Origin: Acidobacteriota bacterium
Lineage (GTDB): Bacteria; Acidobacteriota; UBA6911; RPQK01; JADFOI01
Length of the DNA stretch: 8,592 bases
Reading direction: 5' to 3'
Assembly (NCBI GenBank): GCA_029942065.1
Contig: JAPYTY010000081.1
Coordinates: 1-8,592 of the forward strand
Shown here: positions 1-6,151 of the stretch, piece by piece
Numbering within the stretch: position 1 is the first letter of the stretch
How the letters are laid out: each line of letters starts with the position of its first letter
The notes under the pieces: generated by a model
What the model was told of the DNA's origin: nothing
What the model saw: only the letters and a program-made list of their open reading frames with translations
Database searches by the model: none
Position numbers and translations under genes: made by a program

Positions 1-894
1 GTATTTACTGGCAATGAAATCCTCCGAAAAGGCTGCCATTCCCTGTCCGAGAGGGTTGACCAGGTCCGCCAATTCGCTCGGAGCCAGAGAATCAGTAAAG
101 CGTTCTTCGGTGCCCATTTGAAAACGATCACTTTCAGCCAGTGTCGCCATGGAAGGAAAAAGTTGAATCGCCGTCAAGGCAGCCATTACCAGTCCCGCAC
201 CAGCCAGTTTCAATGAGCTTTTCCAGATACGCCGGGCGTTCAAGGGATAGAAAGCAAACGGGAGAAGGAGTGCCAGAAGGTACCCAGTGTAGACGGTCTG
301 CAGATCACCATGAAGGGACGCAAAGGCAAAGCCGAAGACGGCCAGCCACCACGCCTTCCATGGCTCTGATGATGGGTTTTCTTCCCGCTCCACAACTCGC
401 CACCAGAGCCAGAGCATGAGAGGCAGGCACTCAAAGGAGAAGGCCTGGAAGTCCGAGATGGAGAGGAGCGGGCCGCTCAGAGCGAAGACAATTCCTCCCG
501 CAACGCCTGCGATCGTTGAGAGTCCCAGCCGACGCAGCAGGAGAAACTGAAAGCAACCTGCCAGAAGGTGTTTGAGAAGGATAAATAGTTTGAAGGCTAG
601 AGGGAACGGCAGCAGCAGGTAGAGCACATTCTGAGGCAGGAACGCGCCAAAGTTGTAAGAACCGATTATGGGATAGCCGCACAAGGAAAATGGATCCCAA
701 AGAGGGAGCTTTCCCTGGAGCAGTTCCCGAGTCATGAGTTCCTTGACGGGATAGGTCAGGGCATGAGTGTCGCTATGGTAGAACTGCAGTCCCAGAAAGA
801 GGGGACGCCAGAAAAAAATAAAAATAACCAGGACCACCAGCAGACCGGCGAGCAGCTCTCGGTTCGCACCTTTTCCCGAAATGGTCTGCCTCAC
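1..894 (-). CDS. YfhO-like polytopic membrane protein, C-terminal part beyond the window
   Basis: The frame is open from a GTG at 894 to the left edge (298 codons), so the C-terminus is missing. It encodes a hydrophobic protein with a first membrane segment at about residues 14-36, then a predicted extracytoplasmic stretch with YHSDTHALTYP (39-49) and GKLPLWDPFSLCGYP (61-75). Several more membrane segments follow (about 89-120, 127-146, 183-218, 228-247). An acidic residue before a YP, a 'G-x-LPLW(D/N)P...GYP' motif and a later GDLQTxYxGY (196-205) are what I associate with the YfhO/GT-C-like membrane proteins, some of which are lipid-linked-sugar glycosyltransferases; the substrate here is unknown. 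The start is uncertain: no Shine-Dalgarno precedes the GTG, and the frame extends back to a TTG at 960 that overlaps the upstream stop. The GTG is preferred because the interval between them is a non-triplet 8-base repeat. It follows the M48 peptidase gene on the same strand, possibly in one transcript. Confidence 0.72.
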   Translation of the reverse strand, partial: MRQTISGKGANRELLAGLLVVLVIFIFFWRPLFLGLQFYHSDTHALTYPVKELMTRELLQGKLPLWDPFSLCGYPIIGSYNFGAFLPQNVLYLLLPFPLAFKLFILLKHLLAGCFQFLLLRRLGLSTIAGVAGGIVFALSGPLLSISDFQAFSFECLPLMLWLWWRVVEREENPSSEPWKAWWLAVFGFAFASLHGDLQTVYTGYLLALLLPFAFYPLNARRIWKSSLKLAGAGLVMAALTAIQLFPSMATLAESDRFQMGTEERFTDSLAPSELADLVNPLGQGMAAFSEDFIASKY

Positions 895-900
895 CGGTGT

Positions 901-940
901 CGTGCTTTCGTGCTCTTGTGCTTTCGTGCCTTCGTTCCTT
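901..940. repeat. five degenerate 8-bp tandem repeats (CGTGCTTT)
   Basis: Read on the plus strand, five consecutive octamers run CGTGCTTT, CGTGCTCT, TGTGCTTT, CGTGCCTT and CGTTCCTT, followed by a T-run. On the transcribed (minus) strand this is a purine-rich AAAGCACG-like array. It fills almost the whole junction between the stop of the M48 peptidase gene (957) and the proposed GTG start of the downstream membrane protein gene (894). The period of 8 is not a multiple of 3, which argues against it being coding. Its role is unknown. No inverted-repeat arms typical of a terminator are visible. Confidence 0.75.
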
Positions 941-956
941 TTTTTGTCTCGATGGT

Positions 957-3002
957 TCAATCAGGCGGAAGCGGCTGGCCCGCCAACAGCGGCGGCAGGG
1001 GGCAGTCCAGGGCATCCGAAATGGCTCGCAGCAACTCCCCCTCCTGGACGGTCACCTGGTTGTCGTGGCTGACACCAGCCCCACAGGCCTGAAGTAGACT
1101 GCGTTTGAGCACCAACGACACCAGGGTGAGACGGTCCAGGGCGGTGCTGAGCGTGGTGAAATCGCACTCCTGGCGTTTCAGGAAGGTCAGTGCCGCTTTG
1201 CTTTCCCTCAAGACCTGGGCCGCCCCCTTGAAGGCAGCCTCCGCTTCTTCCTCTTTTTTTTGGCCCGTGTGAGCCAGGTAGGACAAAAGCAGTGAGGTCT
1301 CCTTTCCCAGGACTTCGAGTGAGTGATACTTGACCACAGGGGGTCGCAGTTTTCCGAAGTGAGGGTCCAGATGGCGCTTCAGGATATGGTTGAGAGCGTA
1401 CTCGAACAGGTCGATTTCCTGATCAGCCTCGACCATCCCTTCAACCAGGTCCTTGAACTTCTGATACTGCGGAAGGGATAGATTTCGAAGGGCTGGAAGC
1501 GCCAGATCAATCAGGGGGAGTCGCACCTCCGGGGGACAACGATCGATCAGGATGGAACTCTCCAGCGTCTGCTCGGCAATAAGAGGGTCCTGGGTCGCAT
1601 GGAGGAGTTTAAACTGAACCCGGCGAGTTTCCGAGTCGCGGCTCAGCATCAAGGCTAGAACCACGGCACGGGCGCCGGAGGGCTCGTGCACATTAATCCT
1701 TAGCTGGGAGGGCAACTCGGAAAGCAGGATGGCGGCATAGGCCAGATGAGCTTCGTCGAGCTTCCCGATCAGCTGGGTGAGCTGCTCCGGAATGATCGGA
1801 ATGCCTCCGGCGGCAGCTTGTTTCGAGCCAGTGCCTTTTTCCGTCACCGCGGCAGTCGTTTCCTTGGCATCCTTTTCCGGGGGGAGTTCTCTGGGGGTGG
1901 GCTCGATAACCGGGAAAATGCCGTTGAAAGAGGGGTCGATGCGACTGATGCGGTCCGGAAGAGGGGGATGGGTGGCCATGAAGCTAAAGGAGCCGTGCAT
2001 CCGGGCATGGGGTTTTCGCTGCATCCGCTGAATCGGATTACCCGATGAGTCGAGCTTCACGCGCGCCAGGCCATTGGCGAAGAAAAGATGGCTGATCTCC
2101 TCGGCTCGTGGACTCTGGATGCCGGAGCCATGGACCAGGCCTCCGATTCTTTTGAGCGCTCCCGCGATACCCTCGGGATTTCGAGTGAACTGAACGGCCG
2201 AGGCGTCGGCCAAAAATTCGCGCTGGCGGGAAACTGCGCTCTTGATCATCCGGCCGAAGAAAACTCCCATGTAGCCGATAATCAAAAGAGCGAGGCCGAC
2301 CAACATGATGGCCCCACCGCCATCCTTTTTACTGCTCCTGCTACTCCGACCGGTGCCTCTCAGGATGGCGTATCCGATCAGAGCGATGACCAGAATTCCG
2401 TTCAAGACTCCGATCAGCCGAAGATTCAGGACCATGTCTCCATTGAGGATGTGGGAAAACTCGTGAGCGATCACCCCTTGAAGTTCATCCCGGGAGAGTA
2501 AGTTGAGGGTCCCTTTGGTGACCCCGATCACGGCATCCCCGGGAGTGAAGCCGGCGGCGAAGGCGTTGATTCCGTCTTCTTTTTCCAGCAGGAAGACCGA
2601 CGGCACCGGTGTGCCCGAGGCGATGGCCATTTCTTCCACCACGTTGAGAAGGCGGCGCTCCTCGGGATTGATGGTGTTGGGATTGATCGGGCGGCCTCCC
2701 AGCCATCGGGCCACCACCTCCCCGCCATCGGACAGCATATAGACCTTGTAAACACTGCCAATAATGATCACCGCCAGGGTGGCGGGTGCGACCCACAAAA
2801 AGATCTGGGAATTCCACCACTTGAAAGGTTCCAGCAGGCCGTCGCTCATACTGTAGTGGACGCCCAGCATCACGGCCAGGTAAACGGCCAGGATGATCAT
2901 GAGCACAGCCAGCACAAAGTAGGCCACCAGGCGCCGGGTGTTCCGGCGAGCCTGGTCCTGAAACTCAAAAAAGTCCATGCTGAAGGTTGCAGGTGAGCTC
3001 AT
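957..3002 (-). CDS. membrane-bound M48 family zinc metallopeptidase with long C-terminal extension
   Basis: 681 residues. Two N-terminal membrane segments (about 27-48 and 69-88) are followed by the peptidase domain: zinc site HEFSH at 180-184 (H180, E181, H184) inside the HEFSHILNGD block, two more hydrophobic segments (about 193-215 and 231-250), and SRQREFLADASAV with the likely third zinc ligand E262. The conserved ATHPPLPDRI (343-352) closes the M48 core. This layout is HtpX/Ste24-like and predicts an integral inner-membrane endopeptidase. A charged, low-complexity linker (about 368-400) leads to a mostly helical region of about 280 residues with no metal motif, ending in a stretch like TerB-type helices (EGELLRAISDALDCPLPPLL, 654-673). 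The ordinary HtpX is about 290 residues, so more than half of this protein is extra. ATG 3002 has a weak AAGG upstream; an internal ATG at 2978 (MDFFEFQ) is an alternative start. lemA lies 26 bases upstream, a pairing common for this subfamily. Confidence 0.93.
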   Translation of the reverse strand: MSSPATFSMDFFEFQDQARRNTRRLVAYFVLAVLMIILAVYLAVMLGVHYSMSDGLLEPFKWWNSQIFLWVAPATLAVIIIGSVYKVYMLSDGGEVVARWLGGRPINPNTINPEERRLLNVVEEMAIASGTPVPSVFLLEKEDGINAFAAGFTPGDAVIGVTKGTLNLLSRDELQGVIAHEFSHILNGDMVLNLRLIGVLNGILVIALIGYAILRGTGRSSRSSKKDGGGAIMLVGLALLIIGYMGVFFGRMIKSAVSRQREFLADASAVQFTRNPEGIAGALKRIGGLVHGSGIQSPRAEEISHLFFANGLARVKLDSSGNPIQRMQRKPHARMHGSFSFMATHPPLPDRISRIDPSFNGIFPVIEPTPRELPPEKDAKETTAAVTEKGTGSKQAAAGGIPIIPEQLTQLIGKLDEAHLAYAAILLSELPSQLRINVHEPSGARAVVLALMLSRDSETRRVQFKLLHATQDPLIAEQTLESSILIDRCPPEVRLPLIDLALPALRNLSLPQYQKFKDLVEGMVEADQEIDLFEYALNHILKRHLDPHFGKLRPPVVKYHSLEVLGKETSLLLSYLAHTGQKKEEEAEAAFKGAAQVLRESKAALTFLKRQECDFTTLSTALDRLTLVSLVLKRSLLQACGAGVSHDNQVTVQEGELLRAISDALDCPLPPLLAGQPLPPD

Positions 3003-3028
3003 CTTGCCTTGGGTGGGTCACGATCCGA

Positions 3029-3616
3029 TCAAAAGGAGACTTTGGGAGCCTCGCGCTGCTCGGGGACGTCGATCTCGAACAGCATGGCTTGCTTGAAGCC
3101 CATGGGGCCGGCAATGAGAAGGTTGGGAAAGGTCTCACAAGCCGTGTTGAACACCATCACCGAGTCGTTATAAGACTGCCGGGCGAAGGAAACCTTGTTC
3201 TCGGTCGAGGTGAGCTCTTCCATCAGCTGGGACATCTGTTGATCGGCCTTCAGGTCAGGATAGGCTTCCACCACGGCCATGAGTCGTCCCAGGGCACCCG
3301 TGAGAGCCCCTTCCGCACCCAGCAGGCCCTTCATCGAATCCGGATCGCCGGGGCTTGCAGCGGCTCCGGCCCGGGCGGCGGAGGCCTGATTGCGTGCGCT
3401 GACCACCGCTTCCAGGGTTTCCCGTTCATGCTTGATATAACCCTTGGCAGTTTCCACCAGATTAGGAATCAGGTCATAGCGACGCTTGAGCTGAACATCA
3501 ATCTGGGCAAAGGCGTTTTTATAGCGGTTCTTGAAGGTCACCAGACGGTTGTAGATTCCGGCGACGAAGGCGATAAGTACCACCACCACTACCAGAAAAA
3601 TAATTGCTGAGGTCAT
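3029..3616 (-). CDS. lemA: LemA family protein
   Basis: 195 residues, the usual LemA length. One N-terminal membrane segment (about 4-22) has little sequence before it and is followed by a helical domain. Family blocks seen: QIDVQLKRRYDLIPNLVETAKGY region (38-60), EAYPDLKADQQM (117-128), a following ELTSTENK (134-141), RQSYNDSVMVFN (146-157) and a late MGFK (172-175). A short Ala/Gly/Pro-rich stretch (79-92) sits in the middle. The start at 3616 is well supported by a strong AAGGGGGAG three bases upstream. LemA proteins are membrane-anchored helical-bundle proteins of unclear biochemical role, repeatedly found next to HtpX/M48 peptidases. Here the M48 gene begins 26 bases after the lemA stop, so a joint role in envelope protein quality control is a reasonable inference, not something the sequence proves. 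Confidence 0.95.
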   Translation of the reverse strand: MTSAIIFLVVVVVLIAFVAGIYNRLVTFKNRYKNAFAQIDVQLKRRYDLIPNLVETAKGYIKHERETLEAVVSARNQASAARAGAAASPGDPDSMKGLLGAEGALTGALGRLMAVVEAYPDLKADQQMSQLMEELTSTENKVSFARQSYNDSVMVFNTACETFPNLLIAGPMGFKQAMLFEIDVPEQREAPKVSF

Positions 3617-3668
3617 GATCTCCCCCTTGGTTCAGGTTAATGCAAGGACTCAGCTATAGGATACAAGA

Positions 3669-3697
3669 ATTTTCGGGGAGGGTGTCGAATTTAACAA
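3669..3697 (-). promoter_or_regulatory. possible sigma70-type promoter of the lemA unit
   Basis: On the minus strand, TTGTTA (3697-3692) lies 17 bases before GAAAAT (3674-3669), each matching the consensus at 4 of 6 positions, about 50 bases before the lemA ATG. A rival -10 is TATCCT (3663-3658). The 105-base gap 3617-3721 is the only sizeable non-coding stretch on this strand between the two proposed units, so a promoter is expected in it; the exact position is a guess. Confidence 0.3.
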
Positions 3698-3721
3698 AGT
3701 GGGATTAAACCGGAAGTTCCA

Positions 3722-4216
3722 TCAGGAGACTCCCTCGAAGATGGCCTGTGCCAGGGACCCGATCAATAGCAGGAAGACCAGGGTCAGGGTCCATCGAATG
3801 GCCGTGAATCGCCAGCCCAGATAACGCAGTTCCCAGGCCGCGTGCAGGAGACTCAACCCCGCCCAGCCATTGACCAGTGCGATGGTGGCCCCCAACCCGA
3901 TGCCCAGATCATTGAGAGTGCCGATCAAGGGAAGGGCGACGTAAGGACCTCCGGGAATGAAAGTGCCCATACCCAGGGCCAGGATGAGTCCACTCCAGCC
4001 GGAGTCGGAACCGATCCAGCCCTGAAGGCCGGTCTCGGGAACCAGGACGGTGGCATAGCCCACAATGATGAAGGCCAGACCCAGCAGGGGGAAGGTACTT
4101 TTCAGAGTCGACCAGCCCCGAAGGAGACCTCGCCAATGACTCCCATCCCGCCGCCACCAGGCGTAGCTCCAGAGTCCGGCTGCCAGGACGATCATGGTGA
4201 GCGTCGCGAGATTCAT
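3722..4216 (-). CDS. half-size permease, ArsP_1/DUF318 (YraQ-like) family, second of a pair
   Basis: 164 residues, nearly all hydrophobic, with about four to five membrane segments (about 4-21, 42-60, 75-99, 103-125, 139-160). Key motifs: SGWSG (72-76), TFIPGGPY (85-92), a membrane-flanking E129 followed by LGWRF, then R141 before the last segment. Full ArsP/YraQ permeases are about twice this length and contain two related halves, so this looks like a single half. It aligns along its whole length with the product of the gene just upstream. The two genes overlap by 4 bases (ATGA), so translation is probably coupled and the products probably form a heteromeric transporter. The transported substrate cannot be read from the sequence; the cysteine motifs seen in arsenical permeases are not visible. 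Confidence 0.72.
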   Translation of the reverse strand: MNLATLTMIVLAAGLWSYAWWRRDGSHWRGLLRGWSTLKSTFPLLGLAFIIVGYATVLVPETGLQGWIGSDSGWSGLILALGMGTFIPGGPYVALPLIGTLNDLGIGLGATIALVNGWAGLSLLHAAWELRYLGWRFTAIRWTLTLVFLLLIGSLAQAIFEGVS

Positions 4217-4740
4217 GGTTCCAGACTCTTTCGGATGGTGTCGCTCTGATGTCCCAGTAATCCCTGGGCCAGGAAGCCCAGCAGGGGAGGAACGAGCAGG
4301 GTCACTGCCAATCGGATCAGGGTGAGACGAGGTCCCAGCAGGGCAAACTCAATAGGCAGGCGTACCAGGGGCCAGAGGTTTTTAGCGGAGACAAAGGCGA
4401 CCACGACTCCCAGACTGGCGCCTGCACGAAAGAGGGTCGCGGCAATGGGATAGTAAATAAAGGGCCCGCCTGGCACCAATGATCCGCTGGCACAGGCCAG
4501 GAAAATTCCACGCCATCCGGATTCCGCACCCAGCCAGCGAGATACATTCTCCTGGGTCAGGAACAACTGAATCAGACCGGCAATCAGGAAAGCGGCCACC
4601 AGCAGGGGTGACATGCGCACAAGCGTCCGCAACCCACCCAGCAGACCTTCACCCGCCATCTCCCAGCCGCCCTGGTTCCAGGCCAGAACTGCCAGCAACA
4701 GGACCACACCCGCCAAAATCAGAGTGGTTCGTTCACGCAT
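4213..4740 (-). CDS. half-size permease, ArsP_1/DUF318 (YraQ-like) family, first of a pair
   Basis: 175 residues from ATG 4740. Hydrophobic segments lie at about 6-21, 43-62, 77-101, 106-128 and 140-163. Motifs match the downstream partner: SGWRG (74-78), SLVPGGPF (87-94), RLPIEFALLG (127-136, with E131), and R143 before the last segment. The reading frame is open further back to an ATG at 4911, but that start would put 57 polar, non-family residues inside the folA gene, so 4740 is preferred. The ribosome site is poor: CCAAGA directly before the ATG, with a better AAGG about 20 bases upstream, next to the folA stop. A CTG between them (4752) is a less likely start. The gene lies 22 bases after folA and overlaps the second half-permease by 4 bases. 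Membrane permease function is inferred from family motifs; substrate unknown. Confidence 0.72.
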   Translation of the reverse strand: MRERTTLILAGVVLLLAVLAWNQGGWEMAGEGLLGGLRTLVRMSPLLVAAFLIAGLIQLFLTQENVSRWLGAESGWRGIFLACASGSLVPGGPFIYYPIAATLFRAGASLGVVVAFVSAKNLWPLVRLPIEFALLGPRLTLIRLAVTLLVPPLLGFLAQGLLGHQSDTIRKSLEP

Positions 4741-4762
4741 TCTTGGTTTCAGTGCACTTACC

Positions 4763-5263
4763 TTAGACGATGGCGTGAGGTTTTCTCTCATACACCATGA
4801 AGCTGTAGGGGGAAGCATTGTTCGTGTCCGGTTGGCGATCTTCCCTGGAGATGACCTCCCAGCTGGATTCGTCAAAGTCTGGAAAGTGGGTGTCTCCCTC
4901 GAAGTCCTCATGAACGTAGGTCAGGTAGAGGCGGTCAGCCAGGGGCAGCATCTGGCGATAGATTTCTTCCCCGCCGGCAATAAAGAGCTCACTGTCATCC
5001 TCCACCAATTGCAAGGCCTCCTCCAGGGAGTGAGCCACCCGAACGCCTTCCGGGTGAAAGCCCCGCTGGTGGGTGATCACGATGGTGGATCTGCCGGGCA
5101 GGACAAAGCCGATCGATTCGAAGGTCTTCCTCCCCATGAGCAGGTGGTGACCCATGGTCAGCTTTTGGAAGCGCTTGCGATCAGCCGGCAGGTTCCAGGG
5201 AAGGGAATTGTGGGCTCCAATGACCTTGTTTTTAGAGACTGCCGCGATGATCGAGAGTCTCAT
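4763..5263 (-). CDS. folA: dihydrofolate reductase
   Basis: 166 residues, the normal size for chromosomal type I DHFR. It reduces 7,8-dihydrofolate to tetrahydrofolate with NADPH, regenerating the cofactor that thymidylate synthase oxidises. Visible signatures: N-terminal SIIAAVSKNKVIG (4-16), LPWNLPADRKRF (21-32) with W23 and the catalytic acid D28 (equivalent to E. coli D27), NADPH-binding MGRKTFESIG (43-52), LPGRSTIVIT (55-64), the glycine pair in FIAGGEEIY (94-102), and T115 in LYLTYVH (112-118), which matches the conserved substrate-network threonine. No Shine-Dalgarno is seen before ATG 5263. Its ATG overlaps the thyA TGA by 4 bases (ATGA), so it probably relies on translational coupling. 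The thyA-folA order is a very common bacterial arrangement. Confidence 0.97.
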   Translation of the reverse strand: MRLSIIAAVSKNKVIGAHNSLPWNLPADRKRFQKLTMGHHLLMGRKTFESIGFVLPGRSTIVITHQRGFHPEGVRVAHSLEEALQLVEDDSELFIAGGEEIYRQMLPLADRLYLTYVHEDFEGDTHFPDFDESSWEVISREDRQPDTNNASPYSFMVYERKPHAIV

Positions 5264-6054
5264 ACGGCTACGGGAGCCCGGATGGAGGAATGAGGATCGT
5301 AGTGTTCGAGAGTAAAGTGGGGATAGTCGAATTCGAAAACAGAGGTCACCCGCGGATCCAATTTCATCCGGGGCAGCGGCTTCGGTTCCCGACCAAGCTG
5401 AAGGCCGGCCTGCTCGAAATGATTGGAGTAGAGATGGACGTCACCGAAGGTGTGGATGAATTCGGCCGCTTCCAATTGGCAGACCTGAGCCACCATCAGG
5501 GTCAACAGGGCATAGGAGGCGATGTTGAACGGCACTCCCAGGAAGACATCGGCACTGCGCTGGTAAAGCTGGCAGGAAAGGCGGCCTTCGGCCACATAAA
5601 ACTGGAAGAGACAATGACAGGGAGGAAGCTTCATCTGGTTGATATCCTGTACATTCCATGCGCTCACGATGTGGCGGCGCGAGTCGGGGTTGGAGCTGAT
5701 TTGCTGGATGACCTCACTGATCTGATCGATGTTTCCGCCGTCGGTCTTCGGCCAGGAACGCCATTGGTAACCGTAAACGGGGCCCAGGTCTCCCTGCTGG
5801 TCGGCCCATTCATCCCAGATGCTGACTCCATGTTGGTTGAGATACTGGATCTGGGTGCTCCCGGAAAGAAACCACAGCAGTTCGTAGATCACCGAGCGAA
5901 GATGCACCTTTTTGGTGGTGAGCAGGGGAAACCCCTCCTGGAGGTTAAAACGCATCTGATATCCGAAGACACTCAGGGTTCCGGTGCCGGTGCGGTCGTC
6001 CTTCTGGACGCCATGATCGAGGATGTGCTGGAGCAGGGTGAGATACTGCTGCAT
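5260..6054 (-). CDS. thyA: thymidylate synthase (ThyA type)
   Basis: 264 residues, the same length as the E. coli enzyme. It methylates dUMP to dTMP using 5,10-methylenetetrahydrofolate and releases dihydrofolate, which the product of the overlapping folA gene recycles. Visible signatures: DDRTGTGTLSVFG (19-31), the substrate-binding region ELLWFLSGST (58-67), IWDEWAD (79-85), GPVYGYQWRSW (91-101), phosphate-binding RR at 126-127, catalytic C146 in LPPCHCLFQFY (143-153), QRSADVFLGVPFNIASYALL (165-184) with D169 and N177, and HLYSNH (207-212). All key positions carry the expected residues, so it should be active. ATG 6054 is the first possible ATG after an in-frame TGA; only a weak GAG precedes it, with no real Shine-Dalgarno. 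It is the first gene of the minus-strand unit thyA-folA-permease-permease. Confidence 0.98.
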   Translation of the reverse strand: MQQYLTLLQHILDHGVQKDDRTGTGTLSVFGYQMRFNLQEGFPLLTTKKVHLRSVIYELLWFLSGSTQIQYLNQHGVSIWDEWADQQGDLGPVYGYQWRSWPKTDGGNIDQISEVIQQISSNPDSRRHIVSAWNVQDINQMKLPPCHCLFQFYVAEGRLSCQLYQRSADVFLGVPFNIASYALLTLMVAQVCQLEAAEFIHTFGDVHLYSNHFEQAGLQLGREPKPLPRMKLDPRVTSVFEFDYPHFTLEHYDPHSSIRAPVAV

Positions 6055-6065
6055 GGGCTCATTAA

Positions 6066-6111
6066 ATCATAGACCGACGACATACGAAATGGGAGTTGAG
6101 AATGTATAATA
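6066..6111 (-). promoter_or_regulatory. possible thyA promoter elements
   Basis: Two -10-like hexamers can be seen on the minus strand before thyA. TATTAT (6111-6106; 5 of 6 matches) overlaps the plus-strand TATAAT and has a weak TTAATG 16 bases upstream. TATGAT (6071-6066; 5 of 6) lies only 11 bases before the ATG and would give an almost leaderless mRNA, which would fit the missing ribosome site. I cannot decide between them. Confidence 0.3.
6105..6110 (+). promoter_or_regulatory. lpdA promoter -10 element (TATAAT)
   Basis: A perfect TATAAT lies 41 bases before the lpdA start, which would give a leader of about 35 bases. The -35 is poor: at a 17-base spacer the hexamer reads ATACGA, and TG precedes the hexamer directly, without the spacer base of an extended -10. 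A 15-base imperfect palindrome (6112-6126, ACCTTG-TTA-CCAGGT, one mismatch) sits at the expected transcription start and could be an operator. Confidence 0.5.
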
Positions 6112-6151
6112 ACCTTGTTACCAGGTGCATTAACGAAGGGGAAAGTAGTCG

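Noticed and set aside
901..940. The octamer array as a CRISPR or transposon end
   Set aside because: Units are contiguous with no spacers, too short for CRISPR repeats, and there are no terminal inverted repeats or target duplications around it.
933..947. T-rich run at the M48 peptidase/YfhO-like junction as a rho-independent terminator
   Set aside because: On the transcribed minus strand it is an A-run, and no GC-rich hairpin precedes it.
2987..3610. A 207-codon plus-strand open frame opposite lemA
   Set aside because: Mirror image of the lemA coding sequence; no family signature of its own and no better evidence of translation.
3712..3720. Palindrome GGAAGTTCC just after the permease stop, considered as a terminator
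   Set aside because: Only four-base arms around one base, with no T-run after it on the minus strand; too weak to call a terminator.
4741..4911. 57-residue N-terminal extension of the first half-permease starting at ATG 4911
   Set aside because: It lies inside folA in another frame, is polar and Thr/Ser/Arg-rich without family resemblance, and the permease begins naturally at ATG 4740.
5290..6072. A 260-codon plus-strand open frame opposite thyA
   Set aside because: It is fully antisense to a thyA gene with every catalytic residue intact, and its product has no recognisable motif. A long antisense frame is expected from the codon bias of the real gene.
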